DNA of 64,000 bases from Natroniella sulfidigena (GTDB lineage: Bacteria > Bacillota > Halanaerobiia > Halobacteroidales > Halobacteroidaceae). Within the stretch, counting starts at the first letter, position 1; every line of letters begins with the position of its first letter. Shown piece after piece: positions 27,287 through 35,754 of this stretch. Both the position numbers and the translations under genes were made by a program. The notes under the pieces are model-generated. The model made no database searches and was not told the origin of the DNA. It saw only the letters and a list, made by a program, of their open reading frames with translations. The DNA lies in assembly GCF_023223645.1 (NCBI RefSeq), contig NZ_JALKBY010000003.1, positions 1-64,000 on the forward strand. The letters are read 5' to 3'.

Positions 27287-27520
27287 TTATGCATATTTTT
27301 CCTCTAAATATTCAACTATCTTAGCTGAATCATTGACTACTGTACCATCACTATCCTCTATTACAGGCACTTTAATCTGACCTGATAACTCCTTGATCTT
27401 AGTTCTTTTGCTTCTCTCCCTGGGAACTTCTATCTTTTCATAGTCTAAATCCAGTTGAGCAAGTTTTCTTCTTACTTTAGCACAATAAGGACAAGCTTCA
27501 AATTGATAAAGCTTAATCAT
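27287..27520 (-). CDS. Glutaredoxin-like protein
   Basis: A 77-residue thioredoxin-fold protein with the redox motif CPYC in YQFEACPYCAKVRRKL at residues 5-20, a cis-proline motif VPVIEDSDG and a final helix ending YLEEKYA. It matches the glutaredoxin / glutathione-S-transferase N-terminal family and probably acts as a small thiol reductase. The start at 27520 has GTAGGAGG seven bases ahead. The extra ten codons upstream to 27550 lack a site. Single gene. Confidence 0.88.
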   Translation of the reverse strand: MIKLYQFEACPYCAKVRRKLAQLDLDYEKIEVPRERSKRTKIKELSGQIKVPVIEDSDGTVVNDSAKIVEYLEEKYA

Positions 27521-27715
27521 TTTTAATCCTCCTACTGTAATTTTTAACAACTATACTTATTATTATAGACTATTAGCTTATATTTTGCCACAATTATTAT
27601 TTTATTTATTCTAGATTAATAATCATCCCTCTTCTACTTCAATAAACACTTAAAATCATCCACTATTTAATTAATTATTAATTACTAAGCTTTTTTAGTT
27701 GATTTTTAAAATATA

Positions 27716-27927
27716 TTGACAAAATAATCATTTTTCTATAAAATATGTAATACTAAGCTGTTTTTGCCCCATATTTCTTAATTATCAGAAATTTTAGAAA
27801 ACCTATTGACAAAATAATCATTTTAAGATAAGATATAATCAATAGATAATTCTGATTAACCAGATGTTTCTCAATTATCAGAAATTTTAGAAAACCCATT
27901 GACAGAATAATCATTTTCTGGTATTAT
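27716..27927 (+). promoter_or_regulatory. Three repeated sigma-A-type promoters of acs
   Basis: TTGACA occurs at 27716, 27806 and 27899, each followed by 17 bases and a -10 box: TAAAAT (27739), TAAGAT (27829) and TATTAT (27922). All three share AATAATCATTTT after the -35 box. The second and third also share an upstream block AATTATCAGAAATTTTAG at 27781 and 27873. The repeat period is 90-93 bp. The third promoter would leave a leader of about 270 nt before acs, in which I recognise no riboswitch. The gap from 27551 to 27715 is plain AT-rich sequence. Confidence 0.8.
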
Positions 27928-28205
27928 ATGATTGGATAGTGAGCTAAGATACTTTTATTAGTTAGCCGCACAATTCTTTATTTAATTTTAATTTTTAGAA
28001 AATTACATATATTAAAAATGTCTGTTATCCTAGCTATCTTAGCTAAATTTACTATATAGATTATTTTTATTGTTTAAATTATTTGAAAATTTTATATTTT
28101 GCCATTATGCTTTAAATTCTGATTTGCAATTAAATAATCTTTTCAATAATGTGTATTAATAAGCTTTTTTATAAATATCAAAAAAATTAAAGGAGTGATT
28201 AATTT

Positions 28206-30164
28206 ATGTCCAGTAAAGAAGTTATTGATGTCTTGTTAGAGGAAGATCGTACTTTTTCTCCGCCGGAAGAATTTGCGAAAGATGCTAATGCTAATGATCC
28301 GAAGATTTATGAAGAAGGCGAGGATTTAGAAGCATTTTGGGCTGAACGAGCAGAGGAAAATATTGATTGGTTTGAAAAGTGGGATGAAGTCCTTGATTGG
28401 AGTAATCCTCCTTATGCTGAATGGTTTATCAATGGTAAATTAAATGCTTCTTATAACTGTCTGGATCGTCACTTAAAAAATGGTCGTAAAAATAAAGCAG
28501 CTCTTACATGGGAAGGTGAGCTAGGCGAAACTGTTACTTATACTTATCAAACTTTATATAATGAGGTATGTAAGTTTGCTAATGTACTAAAAGGTTTAGG
28601 TGTTGAAAAAGGAGATCGTGTTGCTGTTTATCTACCGATGATTCCTGAAGCAGCAGTTGTTATGTTAGCTTGTGCTAGAATTGGTGCTCCTCATACAGTA
28701 GTATTTGCTGGTTTCAGTCCTAGTGCCTTAGCAGAAAGAATGAATGATGCAGAAGCTTCTGTTGTAGTTACTTGTGATGGGTATTATCGTCGTGGAAATG
28801 TTATCGATCATAAGACTAAGACAGATAAAGGACTAGAAGAAGTTGAAAAGCTTGATGATGTTATCGTTGTACAGCGTGCTGAAAATGATGTTAATATGGA
28901 AGAAGGTCGAGATCACTGGTGGCATGAATTAATGGCTGATGCAGATAGAGATTGTGAACCAGAAGTAATGGATGCTGAAGATATGTTATTCTTAATGTAC
29001 ACTTCTGGTACAACTGGAAAGCCTAAAGGAGTTGTTCATACAACAGGTGGTTATTTAACTTATGCTACTACTACTAGTAAATACATCTTCGATTTAAAAG
29101 AGGATGACACTTATTGGTGTACTGCTGACGTTGGTTGGATTACAGGTCACTCCTATATTGTTTATGGTATCTTAGCTAACGGTGCTTCTATGGTAATGTA
29201 TGAAGGTGCTCCTAACTATCCTACTAAGAATCGTTTCTGGGAAATCATAGAGAAGTATCAAGTTAATATCTTGTATACTGCTCCAACAGCAATCCGTTTA
29301 TTCATGAAGTGGGGTGCAGAGTATCCTGAAAGTCATGACTTAAGTAGCTTGCGTTTGTTAGGATCAGTAGGAGAGCCAATCAACCCACGAGCGTGGATGT
29401 GGTACCACGAGCATATCGGTGGTGGAGAGTGTCCAATCGTTGATACATGGTGGCAAACAGAAACAGGAGGTATTATTGTTTCTCCTCTTCCAGGAATTAC
29501 AGAGCTTAAGCCTGGTAGTGCTACTAACGCATTCCCTAGTCTTGAAGTTGATGTCTTGGATGAAGATGGAAACCCAGCAGACTCTGGTTATCTAGCAATT
29601 AAGAGACCATGGCCTGGTATGTTAAGAACTTTATATAATAATCCTGAACGTTTTGAAAACACTTACTGGAGCAAGTGGGATAATACAACTTACTTCGCTG
29701 GTGATGGAGCTAAGAAAGATGAAGACGGTTACATCTGGGTTCTAGGTAGAGTCGATGATGTAATGAACGTAAGTGGTCACCGCTTAAGTACTGTTGATAT
29801 CGAAAGTGCTCTTGTAGATCATGAATCAGTAGCTGAATCTGCTGCTGTAGGTGTTAAGCATGATGTTAAAGGACACGTTCCTTTCGCTTATGTAATCTTA
29901 GATGATAAAGCAGAACCATCTGAAGAGTTAAAGCAGGAGTTAAGAAATCATGTTTCAGATATAGTTAGTCCGATTGCTAAGCCGGCTGATTTAGTATTTG
30001 CTCCTGACTTACCTAAGACACGTAGTGGAAAGATTATGCGTCGTCTATTAAAGGCAATTGCTAATGGAGAAGATATGGGTAACACTAGTACTCTAGCTAA
30101 TCCAGAAATTGCTGAAGAGTTACAAGCAAAAGTTGCTAAAGAAGAAGTCGCTGCTACTAAGTAA
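28206..30164 (+). CDS. acs: Acetyl-CoA synthetase (acetate-CoA ligase, AMP-forming)
   Basis: This enzyme activates acetate to acetyl-CoA through acetyl-AMP. At 652 residues it is full length: EAFWAERAEENIDWFEKWD in the N-terminal cap, the P-loop MYTSGTTGKPKGV near residue 263, DVGWITGHSYIVYG, DTWWQTETGG near 415, and the C-terminal PKTRSGKIMRRLL near 605, with the lysine that is acetylated in relatives. The protein is very acidic, as in halophiles. AAGGAGTG precedes the ATG. It is monocistronic with strong repeated promoters and a terminator, so high or varied expression is likely. Codon use looks more optimised than in its neighbours. Confidence 0.97.
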   Translation: MSSKEVIDVLLEEDRTFSPPEEFAKDANANDPKIYEEGEDLEAFWAERAEENIDWFEKWDEVLDWSNPPYAEWFINGKLNASYNCLDRHLKNGRKNKAALTWEGELGETVTYTYQTLYNEVCKFANVLKGLGVEKGDRVAVYLPMIPEAAVVMLACARIGAPHTVVFAGFSPSALAERMNDAEASVVVTCDGYYRRGNVIDHKTKTDKGLEEVEKLDDVIVVQRAENDVNMEEGRDHWWHELMADADRDCEPEVMDAEDMLFLMYTSGTTGKPKGVVHTTGGYLTYATTTSKYIFDLKEDDTYWCTADVGWITGHSYIVYGILANGASMVMYEGAPNYPTKNRFWEIIEKYQVNILYTAPTAIRLFMKWGAEYPESHDLSSLRLLGSVGEPINPRAWMWYHEHIGGGECPIVDTWWQTETGGIIVSPLPGITELKPGSATNAFPSLEVDVLDEDGNPADSGYLAIKRPWPGMLRTLYNNPERFENTYWSKWDNTTYFAGDGAKKDEDGYIWVLGRVDDVMNVSGHRLSTVDIESALVDHESVAESAAVGVKHDVKGHVPFAYVILDDKAEPSEELKQELRNHVSDIVSPIAKPADLVFAPDLPKTRSGKIMRRLLKAIANGEDMGNTSTLANPEIAEELQAKVAKEEVAATK

Positions 30165-30190
30165 TTAGCAACTGGATATGTTCCACAAGA

Positions 30191-30220
30191 AAAGTCCCAG
30201 CAAATGCTGGGACTTTTTTT
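30191..30220. terminator. Terminator between convergent acs and TPR genes
   Basis: AAGTCCCAGCA and TGCTGGGACTT form an 11-bp stem, with T8 on the plus strand and T-rich sequence on the minus strand, so it can serve both genes. Confidence 0.9.
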
Positions 30221-30229
30221 ATTTAATTT

Positions 30230-30838
30230 TTAATCTAAAAAGAGACTGGCTGCCCTTCTTCCTCTGGATATATGATAAAGAGCTCTAAAAAAATTACGCT
30301 GTTTATGATAGTTGGCCCCTAATAAAAAGTGGGTATACTGATTTTCCTCTAACTCCAAAGAATATTTCAAGTTCTTTTCAGCTTGATCATAATCTTCTAA
30401 CTCATAATTTACAACAGCTAAATAATTATAACTCCAAATATTTTTAGGATCAAGTTCAACTATCTTTTCAAAGTTATCCTCTGCTTGTTGATAATCTCGA
30501 CTGATATAATAAGCAAAAGCTAAATAATTAAGTAGTTTAACATTATCAGGTTTGTTGACCAGTTGAGTTTGATAATCCTCAGTCATCTCTTCTATCTTTG
30601 TCTCATAATCTTCTATCTCTTCATCTAAATAGTCAAAAATATCATGGGCTTCTTTTATCTTACCTAAGTTAGCATAAGCAACAGCTAACTCATATCTAGC
30701 TTCTAAATCATCCTCTTGTTCTAAAATCTTGTTTCTTGCTGTTATTACACCCTGCCATTCAGCTTCGTATTTCGTCCGAGCAATGACTAGACCTTGGCTT
30801 AAGATTAAAATAATCAGACAACAAGCTAACTTTTTCAT
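30230..30838 (-). CDS. Exported TPR protein
   Basis: A 202-residue protein with a signal peptide (LACCLIILILSQGLVIA, cleavage around residue 20) and about four tetratricopeptide repeats: ARYELAVAYANLGKIKEA near 46, LLNYLAFAYYISRDYQQAE near 105, IWSYNYLAVVNYELEDYDQA near 140 and THFLLGANYHKQRNFFRA near 175. Such repeats bind partner proteins. It is the last gene of the envelope block, 122 bp after the CsgG-like gene with a repeat element in between, so it may be co-transcribed. Its role is probably a periplasmic scaffold (inference). Confidence 0.82.
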   Translation of the reverse strand: MKKLACCLIILILSQGLVIARTKYEAEWQGVITARNKILEQEDDLEARYELAVAYANLGKIKEAHDIFDYLDEEIEDYETKIEEMTEDYQTQLVNKPDNVKLLNYLAFAYYISRDYQQAEDNFEKIVELDPKNIWSYNYLAVVNYELEDYDQAEKNLKYSLELEENQYTHFLLGANYHKQRNFFRALYHISRGRRAASLFLD

Positions 30839-30861
30839 TATCTCCCCCCTGGAAAAGCAGA

Positions 30862-30958
30862 TAATAATTAATAGTTAATAGTGAATAGTTTAAAATCAAA
30901 AGCATTAGTTCTTTAAAATGTACATTGTACATTTTACATTTTGTCAATTGTTCATTAT
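30862..30958. repeat. Heptamer-armed element between TPR and CsgG-like genes
   Basis: The left arm is ATTAATA, GTTAATA, GTGAATA, GTTTAAA. The right arm is TGTACAT/TTTACAT-type units ending TCAATTGTTCATTA, just before the stop of the upstream gene. Confidence 0.7.
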
Positions 30959-30960
30959 CA

Positions 30961-32007
30961 TTAGATCTCATATTTCTCATAAATCAATCGGGCCAACTCA
31001 TCTACCGCTTCAATCAAGACATCATCTAACAGCTCTTCATTAGAAGGAAGAACTATCGTTTCTCCTTCATAATAAGAATCTTCATATCGGTCTCGTTTGG
31101 CAATTGTTCTACTCATTTCCACTGCTCCTGTAGAGACATCTAGTAATCTAAAATTAACCCGAGTATAGGCCTCTTTAATTACAGTATATTTATCCTTTTC
31201 CTCTCCAGTATAAATTTCTACTTCTTGACTACTCTCATCTTGGCTAACACTCCCACTAATTACATCACCTGTTATTAAAAGATCTACTCCTAATATATCA
31301 CCTATCTCTTGAGCAGTAGAAGAATCAACCAACCCTGACTGACTTAAATGTTGCTCTTCCAAAATGGCATTAATCTGCTCTCGTTCAATTACTTCAATAA
31401 ATTTAGGATCTTTTTCTAATAACTGAGATATAAATAAGCTAGTTGCCCTCCTTCCTAAGTTATAACGATAGCTAGTATCAGAAAAATCAAGAATGGCCAC
31501 CCTTTTTAACTTTATCTCTTTTAGATTTTGATAAGCTTCTTCTTCCTTTAAAGCCAATTCTTTATAATTTGAATCATACTGAGCAACATCTCTAAATGCT
31601 CTATACGCCACTTCCCACTCCTCTTGTTCTAAATAATCTACCCCTAGTTGATAATTCTCCTCTTGATACTTCAATTGGGCTCTACTTAATAATTGCTTAA
31701 CCTCTGAAGTATCATCAATCGCTTTAGCTTCTTCTAAGTTAACTATAGCTAATTCATACTCTCCTTCTTCTAAATACTTCTCCCCCTCTTCTAAATGAGT
31801 TTGATATCTAGCTTCTCGGCGACTGTTAACTCTACGATAAATACCCCAAATTCCTAATCCAACCAAAGTTACGACCCCTGCTCTTTTTTCTAAACTAGAA
31901 TCACTGGAACTGGCCACTCCATAATCAACCCTTAAAAATGTAACAGTTACTACAATTAATAAAATCAACGCAATCTTTCTTAGATTACTATGCAACAAAA
32001 TCATCAC
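30961..32007 (-). CDS. CsgG-like protein with TPR segment
   Basis: A 348-residue protein with one N-terminal hydrophobic segment (about 10-28), no lipobox, then a TPR-like helical part (about 60-165, EEGEKYLEEGEYELAIVNLEEA). A CsgG domain follows: VAILDFSDTSYRYNLGRR near 172, FIEVIEREQINAILEEQ near 208 and IGDILGVDLLITGDVIS near 238. CsgG-type domains form outer-membrane secretion channels for curli or have assembly roles. A GTG at 32007 or ATG at 32004 can start it behind AAAGG. A terminator separates it from the barrel gene upstream. Confidence 0.85.
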   Translation of the reverse strand: MMILLHSNLRKIALILLIVVTVTFLRVDYGVASSSDSSLEKRAGVVTLVGLGIWGIYRRVNSRREARYQTHLEEGEKYLEEGEYELAIVNLEEAKAIDDTSEVKQLLSRAQLKYQEENYQLGVDYLEQEEWEVAYRAFRDVAQYDSNYKELALKEEEAYQNLKEIKLKRVAILDFSDTSYRYNLGRRATSLFISQLLEKDPKFIEVIEREQINAILEEQHLSQSGLVDSSTAQEIGDILGVDLLITGDVISGSVSQDESSQEVEIYTGEEKDKYTVIKEAYTRVNFRLLDVSTGAVEMSRTIAKRDRYEDSYYEGETIVLPSNEELLDDVLIEAVDELARLIYEKYEI

Positions 32008-32016
32008 CTTTCTTGA

Positions 32017-32052
32017 TAACTTATGATTAGTTACTAATCACTAATTACTAAA
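32017..32052. repeat. Short TTACTAA heptamer array
   Basis: GATTAGTTACTAATCACTAA then TTACTAA; one arm type only, upstream of the CsgG-like gene. Confidence 0.6.
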
Positions 32053-32101
32053 TTCTAGATTTTCCTATAAAAACCTTTTTCTAATTAAGCGGTAAAATAA
32101 A

Positions 32102-32126
32102 AAAGCAGGGGTTGGCCCCTGCCCTT
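32102..32126 (-). terminator. Terminator of the lipoprotein-barrel operon
   Basis: GCAGGGG, TTG, CCCCTGC with T6 following on the minus strand, two bases past the barrel gene stop. Confidence 0.9.
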
Positions 32127-32128
32127 TC

Positions 32129-33328
32129 TTAAAACTCTATCCTTGCTGTCAATCCACCTTCTATACCCTTAGATTCATTAAATAAACCCATCAAATCAGA
32201 GACTCCTAGATCTGCTTTCAACGGGCCAAGGTGTAAACCAAAACCTGCTGCCCATTGAAAATCATTCTGTAATGTAGAATAATTAATTCCCGTTCGCAAT
32301 GGTAAAAAACTTAACTTTGTTAACTCTGTAGCCGCAGAAAATTTATGATCATCATATCCCGACTCATGATAACGAGTATAAGCATAATCAACCAACAGAT
32401 CAATATTTGGAGTATAATCCATCTTACCTCCTAATCTTAAAGTAGAAGGTAGTTGCCAAACAAGTTCTTCATCTTTGTATATCTTATCTTGTTCTTCCCA
32501 TTCTTCATCATCAGTATATTCATACTTAGCTTTTGTATAACCATCAACTACTAACGAACCGATATTCATCGTACTAAAACCAATTGTATAGCGATCATTT
32601 AATATAGCGTATCCACCAATATCAATTGCTGATCCTGTAGCCAAGTTCTCGTCTGGATCATTATAGTTAACTATAAATTGACCATCACCAGCAAACTCCC
32701 GATCTTCAGTTAGCTTACTACTTCCTTGGCCTTCAAACTGATAAATCATTCCTTCCAATCGATGATAAGTAAATCCAACATATAAATCATCTATCCCCCA
32801 ATCATCAACTAAATCCTGTGGTGCTTGTAAAGAAAGATTTAATCCTACATCTCCATAAACTCCACCTACTCCAGAGCTGCCATCAAACTCGTACTCTCGA
32901 TCGATCTCATTTCCTTGTAGCAATAATTCTGCAATATCAGAATTCAGTCTCAATAGACCATCATGTTTGATATCCCCAACAAGACCAACCGGGCCAACGA
33001 TCAAATTCCCCCCACTACGTACATCAGTCCCAAACAATAAACCATCATCCTCTATATTCTCTAATAAATCTTCTTTATCCGCATTATCAATATAATCATT
33101 CATTAATAGGTTATTCCATAACGAAGCTGTCGCTCCTAACTCTAGGCTAAAGAAATTATCTCTGACATTGACAGCCCCAGGATTACTCGATAAAGCATCT
33201 GACCCAGTAACTGTTGTAAACTGATTACCAAGACCAATTGTTTTAGCCGAAGAGGCAGCAACAGTTGTAGATAACAGAAAGATTAAAAACAAACTGAAAA
33301 CTAAAATTTTCCTATAATTAATTACCAT
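32129..33328 (-). CDS. Predicted outer-membrane beta-barrel protein
   Basis: A 399-residue exported protein with a signal peptide (ILVFSLFLIFLLSTTVAAS, cleavage near 27) and a mature start KTIGLGNQFTTVTGSDALSSNPGAVN. That matches the DUF5723 / TraF / PorV-like barrel families, in which an early 'A..NPA' segment is typical. The rest shows alternating amphipathic strands such as YTIGFSTMNIGSLVVDGY, and it ends in a phenylalanine (LTARIEF), the classic barrel C-terminus. The ATG at 33328 is favoured over a GTG three codons upstream. It lies 14 bp after the lipoprotein stop, in the same operon. It implies an outer membrane. Confidence 0.82.
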   Translation of the reverse strand: MVINYRKILVFSLFLIFLLSTTVAASSAKTIGLGNQFTTVTGSDALSSNPGAVNVRDNFFSLELGATASLWNNLLMNDYIDNADKEDLLENIEDDGLLFGTDVRSGGNLIVGPVGLVGDIKHDGLLRLNSDIAELLLQGNEIDREYEFDGSSGVGGVYGDVGLNLSLQAPQDLVDDWGIDDLYVGFTYHRLEGMIYQFEGQGSSKLTEDREFAGDGQFIVNYNDPDENLATGSAIDIGGYAILNDRYTIGFSTMNIGSLVVDGYTKAKYEYTDDEEWEEQDKIYKDEELVWQLPSTLRLGGKMDYTPNIDLLVDYAYTRYHESGYDDHKFSAATELTKLSFLPLRTGINYSTLQNDFQWAAGFGLHLGPLKADLGVSDLMGLFNESKGIEGGLTARIEF

Positions 33329-33342
33329 CTTTATCACCTACC

Positions 33343-34773
33343 TTATTGATTTATCTCCACTTCTAAAACAGCATAGGAGTTTAAATTAATATCCTGTCCA
33401 GACTCAAACACTTCATTACTAACCCTTAATTTAACTCCTAAGTAAGCTGGTTCCCCTCTAAACTTATCTCGAATATCCTGCTTAAGAATAAATTCATCAA
33501 ACTTAATCTCATTTGCTGGAATAGTAAGTAACTCCCCTACTAAATTTTGCTTCTCATATAAAGTATCCTCTTTCTCATTACCAACATAAAGCTCTACAAT
33601 AATATCAGCCGGAAAAGTACTGTCAGCCTCAAATATCAGACGACCTTCTTTTAAATTTTCCTCTATCTTATCAAGTTTATCATCCGTCATCTCAAACTCA
33701 TTTCTTTCCTTAAATACCAGATAATCATCCTCAGCATCTAAATCTATATCAGGTAATTTAACAGTAATTGAGCCATACATACCTAGCTCTAATTGTAACT
33801 TTTCAGTAAAATCAAAGGTAACATCTCCAATATCTTTTATCTCACCATTCAATGTTAAATCATCATTTAAATCTACATTTGAAATTTTATAATAGCCTTC
33901 ATCGGCACCACTTTCTTCTTTGGTTAACTCTGTCTCATCAATCGTAAGCCTATCAATTATAAACTCTAGATTGCTTCCTTCAGGAAATTTAGGATCAATC
34001 CTTAAATATAATCCTTCTTCTCCAACCTCTGCTTCTTCACCAATATCAAGATTAGTAGTAAAATTAACCTCTTCAGCTATCCCTTCATTATATCCTTCTA
34101 ACTTATCCACTTCAAACTTCGATGAACTAATTTCAATCTTAAAATTAGCCTCACCAGAAGTTTGATTACTTTCTAATATAATTTCTAAGTCATTACTCAA
34201 TTTTTGAGCAGCCAATGTAATATATTTTGTTCTATTCTCTGTAATATCAGTAAAATTAACTTCACCTGAAATCTCTCCACTACTATTATCCTTTAACTTA
34301 ACAGTAAAATCATCAATTTTTTCCTTATCAATCTCAGTTAAAGCTACCTCCAATCGATTATACTCCCCTGCCTTATCAGATAGAGTAATACTATCAAATT
34401 CTTCAATACTCACTTCCCCACTAAACCCACCAAAATCTTCACCATCAACCTGATCTGATACTATAATCTCTGTTGGCCCAATATCAATTAATTCATCCAG
34501 TTCAAACTTGTCCAATTCCACTTCCAACTCAGTTATTATTTCATTCTCAGATTCACCTTTCAAAATAAATCGTTCTTCTTCACTATCGTATTTAAGAGAT
34601 TGAAAGCTATCCATATTAACTAAATCATTTATCAACCAATTATCTTCTATTGCCGGTATCTGAATCCCTACATCCCAAGACGGGCCAAAAGTACCGCGCG
34701 GGTTCTCTGCACAACCGACCACAACAAAAACAGGTATCAGTAACATTACTACTAAACCCATTACTCTCTTCAT
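33343..34773 (-). CDS. Large acidic lipoprotein of unknown function
   Basis: A 476-residue lipoprotein. The lipobox VVVGC with Cys21 ends an N-terminal hydrophobic stretch. The mature part is strongly acidic and beta-rich, with repeated blocks of the type SGEVSIEEFDSITL, SGEISGEVNFTDIT and SGEANFKIEISSS, suggesting several immunoglobulin-like or sandwich repeats. I do not recognise a family. It is the first gene of a two-gene operon with the barrel protein, so it may be a surface or periplasmic partner of it. AGAGGAGGG precedes the ATG. Confidence 0.78.
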   Translation of the reverse strand: MKRVMGLVVMLLIPVFVVVGCAENPRGTFGPSWDVGIQIPAIEDNWLINDLVNMDSFQSLKYDSEEERFILKGESENEIITELEVELDKFELDELIDIGPTEIIVSDQVDGEDFGGFSGEVSIEEFDSITLSDKAGEYNRLEVALTEIDKEKIDDFTVKLKDNSSGEISGEVNFTDITENRTKYITLAAQKLSNDLEIILESNQTSGEANFKIEISSSKFEVDKLEGYNEGIAEEVNFTTNLDIGEEAEVGEEGLYLRIDPKFPEGSNLEFIIDRLTIDETELTKEESGADEGYYKISNVDLNDDLTLNGEIKDIGDVTFDFTEKLQLELGMYGSITVKLPDIDLDAEDDYLVFKERNEFEMTDDKLDKIEENLKEGRLIFEADSTFPADIIVELYVGNEKEDTLYEKQNLVGELLTIPANEIKFDEFILKQDIRDKFRGEPAYLGVKLRVSNEVFESGQDINLNSYAVLEVEINQ

Positions 34774-34835
34774 CTCTAGTCCCTCCTCTAATTTTTATTA
34801 TCGTAAATTAGCGAAATTTGTTAAGCACCTTATAT

Positions 34836-34980
34836 CAATTGATAGTGTATAATTGATAGTTGATAGTTAAATTCATTAAAATCGAGAATTTCAAACATAT
34901 TCAAGTATATAGGATTTTTTTAAGCTTTTGAACTTTAAATTTTTTAACTGTACACTGTCAACTGTAAACCGTAAACTGCC
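34836..34980. repeat. Hairpin element with mixed heptamer arms
   Basis: The left arm is ATTGATA, GTGTATA, ATTGATA, GTTGATA, GTTAA. The right arm is TTAACTG, TACACTG, TCAACTG, TAAACCG, TAAACTG. It abuts the stop region of the gene at 34982. The two arms use different unit variants, so they are complementary only in part. Confidence 0.8.
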
Positions 34981-34981
34981 C

Positions 34982-35515
34982 TTAATGCAAAGTCCCTTCC
35001 CGATGTACGACATCATAAGCAAAGAGTGCATAGCCAACCTCTGCTACCTTAAACCCTTCCTGCTTAGCCATCTGACGAATAATCTCAATCATCCGCAGAT
35101 AATCATCAGGTTTAAACCGCTCCTTCTCCCGCTCAAAATAACCAAGCTTATACAAAGTAGCCCACACCCTAGTATCAACGACAGCATGCTGGGTATCATC
35201 CAAACTGGTCAAAATTGCCGAAGCAGTCGGAGTTCCAATCCCTTGTAGACTGACCAATAAAGCCAGTTGACAGAATTCATCTTCAAGCTGATAGGCAGCC
35301 TCGGTCACCTTCTCCACTCGCTTTGCTGGATTCTTCTTGACATGATAGGAACTGCGAGTAGAGTTAAGATGGGCCAACTGATATAACTCTTCTATAGTTA
35401 GATATCCTTTCTGGTGATATTTTTCACCAATCCGCCCTAACTTCTGCGGATACAACCCAGAAGTCTCAGGGTAAATTTCTAAGTACTTCTTTATATTTAT
35501 TGTATTAATAATCAT
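34982..35515 (-). CDS. Helix-hairpin-helix protein resembling base-excision glycosylases
   Basis: A 177-residue protein with a helix-hairpin-helix (LVSLQGIGTPTASAIL near 88) followed by VVDTRVWATLYKLGY, where the Asp sits at the place of the catalytic aspartate of HhH-GPD DNA glycosylases. The usual 4Fe-4S cysteines are absent, and the N-terminal helical part is shorter than in Nth or AlkA. It could be a small DNA glycosylase or only a DNA-binding relative. The ATG at 35515 follows a GGGAG site; a GTG sits one codon earlier. It is a single gene. Confidence 0.65.
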   Translation of the reverse strand: MIINTINIKKYLEIYPETSGLYPQKLGRIGEKYHQKGYLTIEELYQLAHLNSTRSSYHVKKNPAKRVEKVTEAAYQLEDEFCQLALLVSLQGIGTPTASAILTSLDDTQHAVVDTRVWATLYKLGYFEREKERFKPDDYLRMIEIIRQMAKQEGFKVAEVGYALFAYDVVHREGTLH

Positions 35516-35591
35516 CACTCCCTGTCAAAAAATTACTCATATATTTATTATAACTCGCTCTAGTTATTTTGTCCATCAGAATTAAGGTTAA

Positions 35592-35718
35592 GTTACACTT
35601 AATTGATAAATAGCTTAAGTTTAAGGCTGAGGTTGAGTTTAAGTCAACCACTAGAAACATAAGGGCTTAGCTCTTACTTAAACTTAGACTCAAACTTAAA
35701 CTAAATTGTAATTGAACA
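35592..35718. repeat. Hexamer-armed hairpin element
   Basis: The left arm is GCTTAAGTTTAAGGCTGAGG then GAGTTTAAGT. The core is CACTAGAAACATAAGGGC. The right arm is ACTTAAACTTAGACTCAAAC then TTAAACT. It is a close copy of 13680-13810 without the 42-bp interruption. Confidence 0.8.
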
Positions 35719-35721
35719 TAA

Positions 35722-35750
35722 AAAAAGAGACCCAATCTCTTGGGCCCCTA
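35722..35750 (-). terminator. Terminator of the SpoIID-domain gene
   Basis: On the minus strand CCCAAGAGATTGGG followed by TCTCTTTTTTT. The stem can form as CCCAA/TTGGG or AGAGA/TCTCT. Confidence 0.65.
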
Positions 35751-35754
35751 ATGC

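Noticed and set aside
28000-28205. Possible riboswitch in the acs leader
   Set aside because: No conserved aptamer or terminator/antiterminator pair was recognised.
34928-35248. Plus-strand frame of 106 codons
   Set aside because: It is the antisense of the HhH gene and a repeat arm, without a ribosome site.
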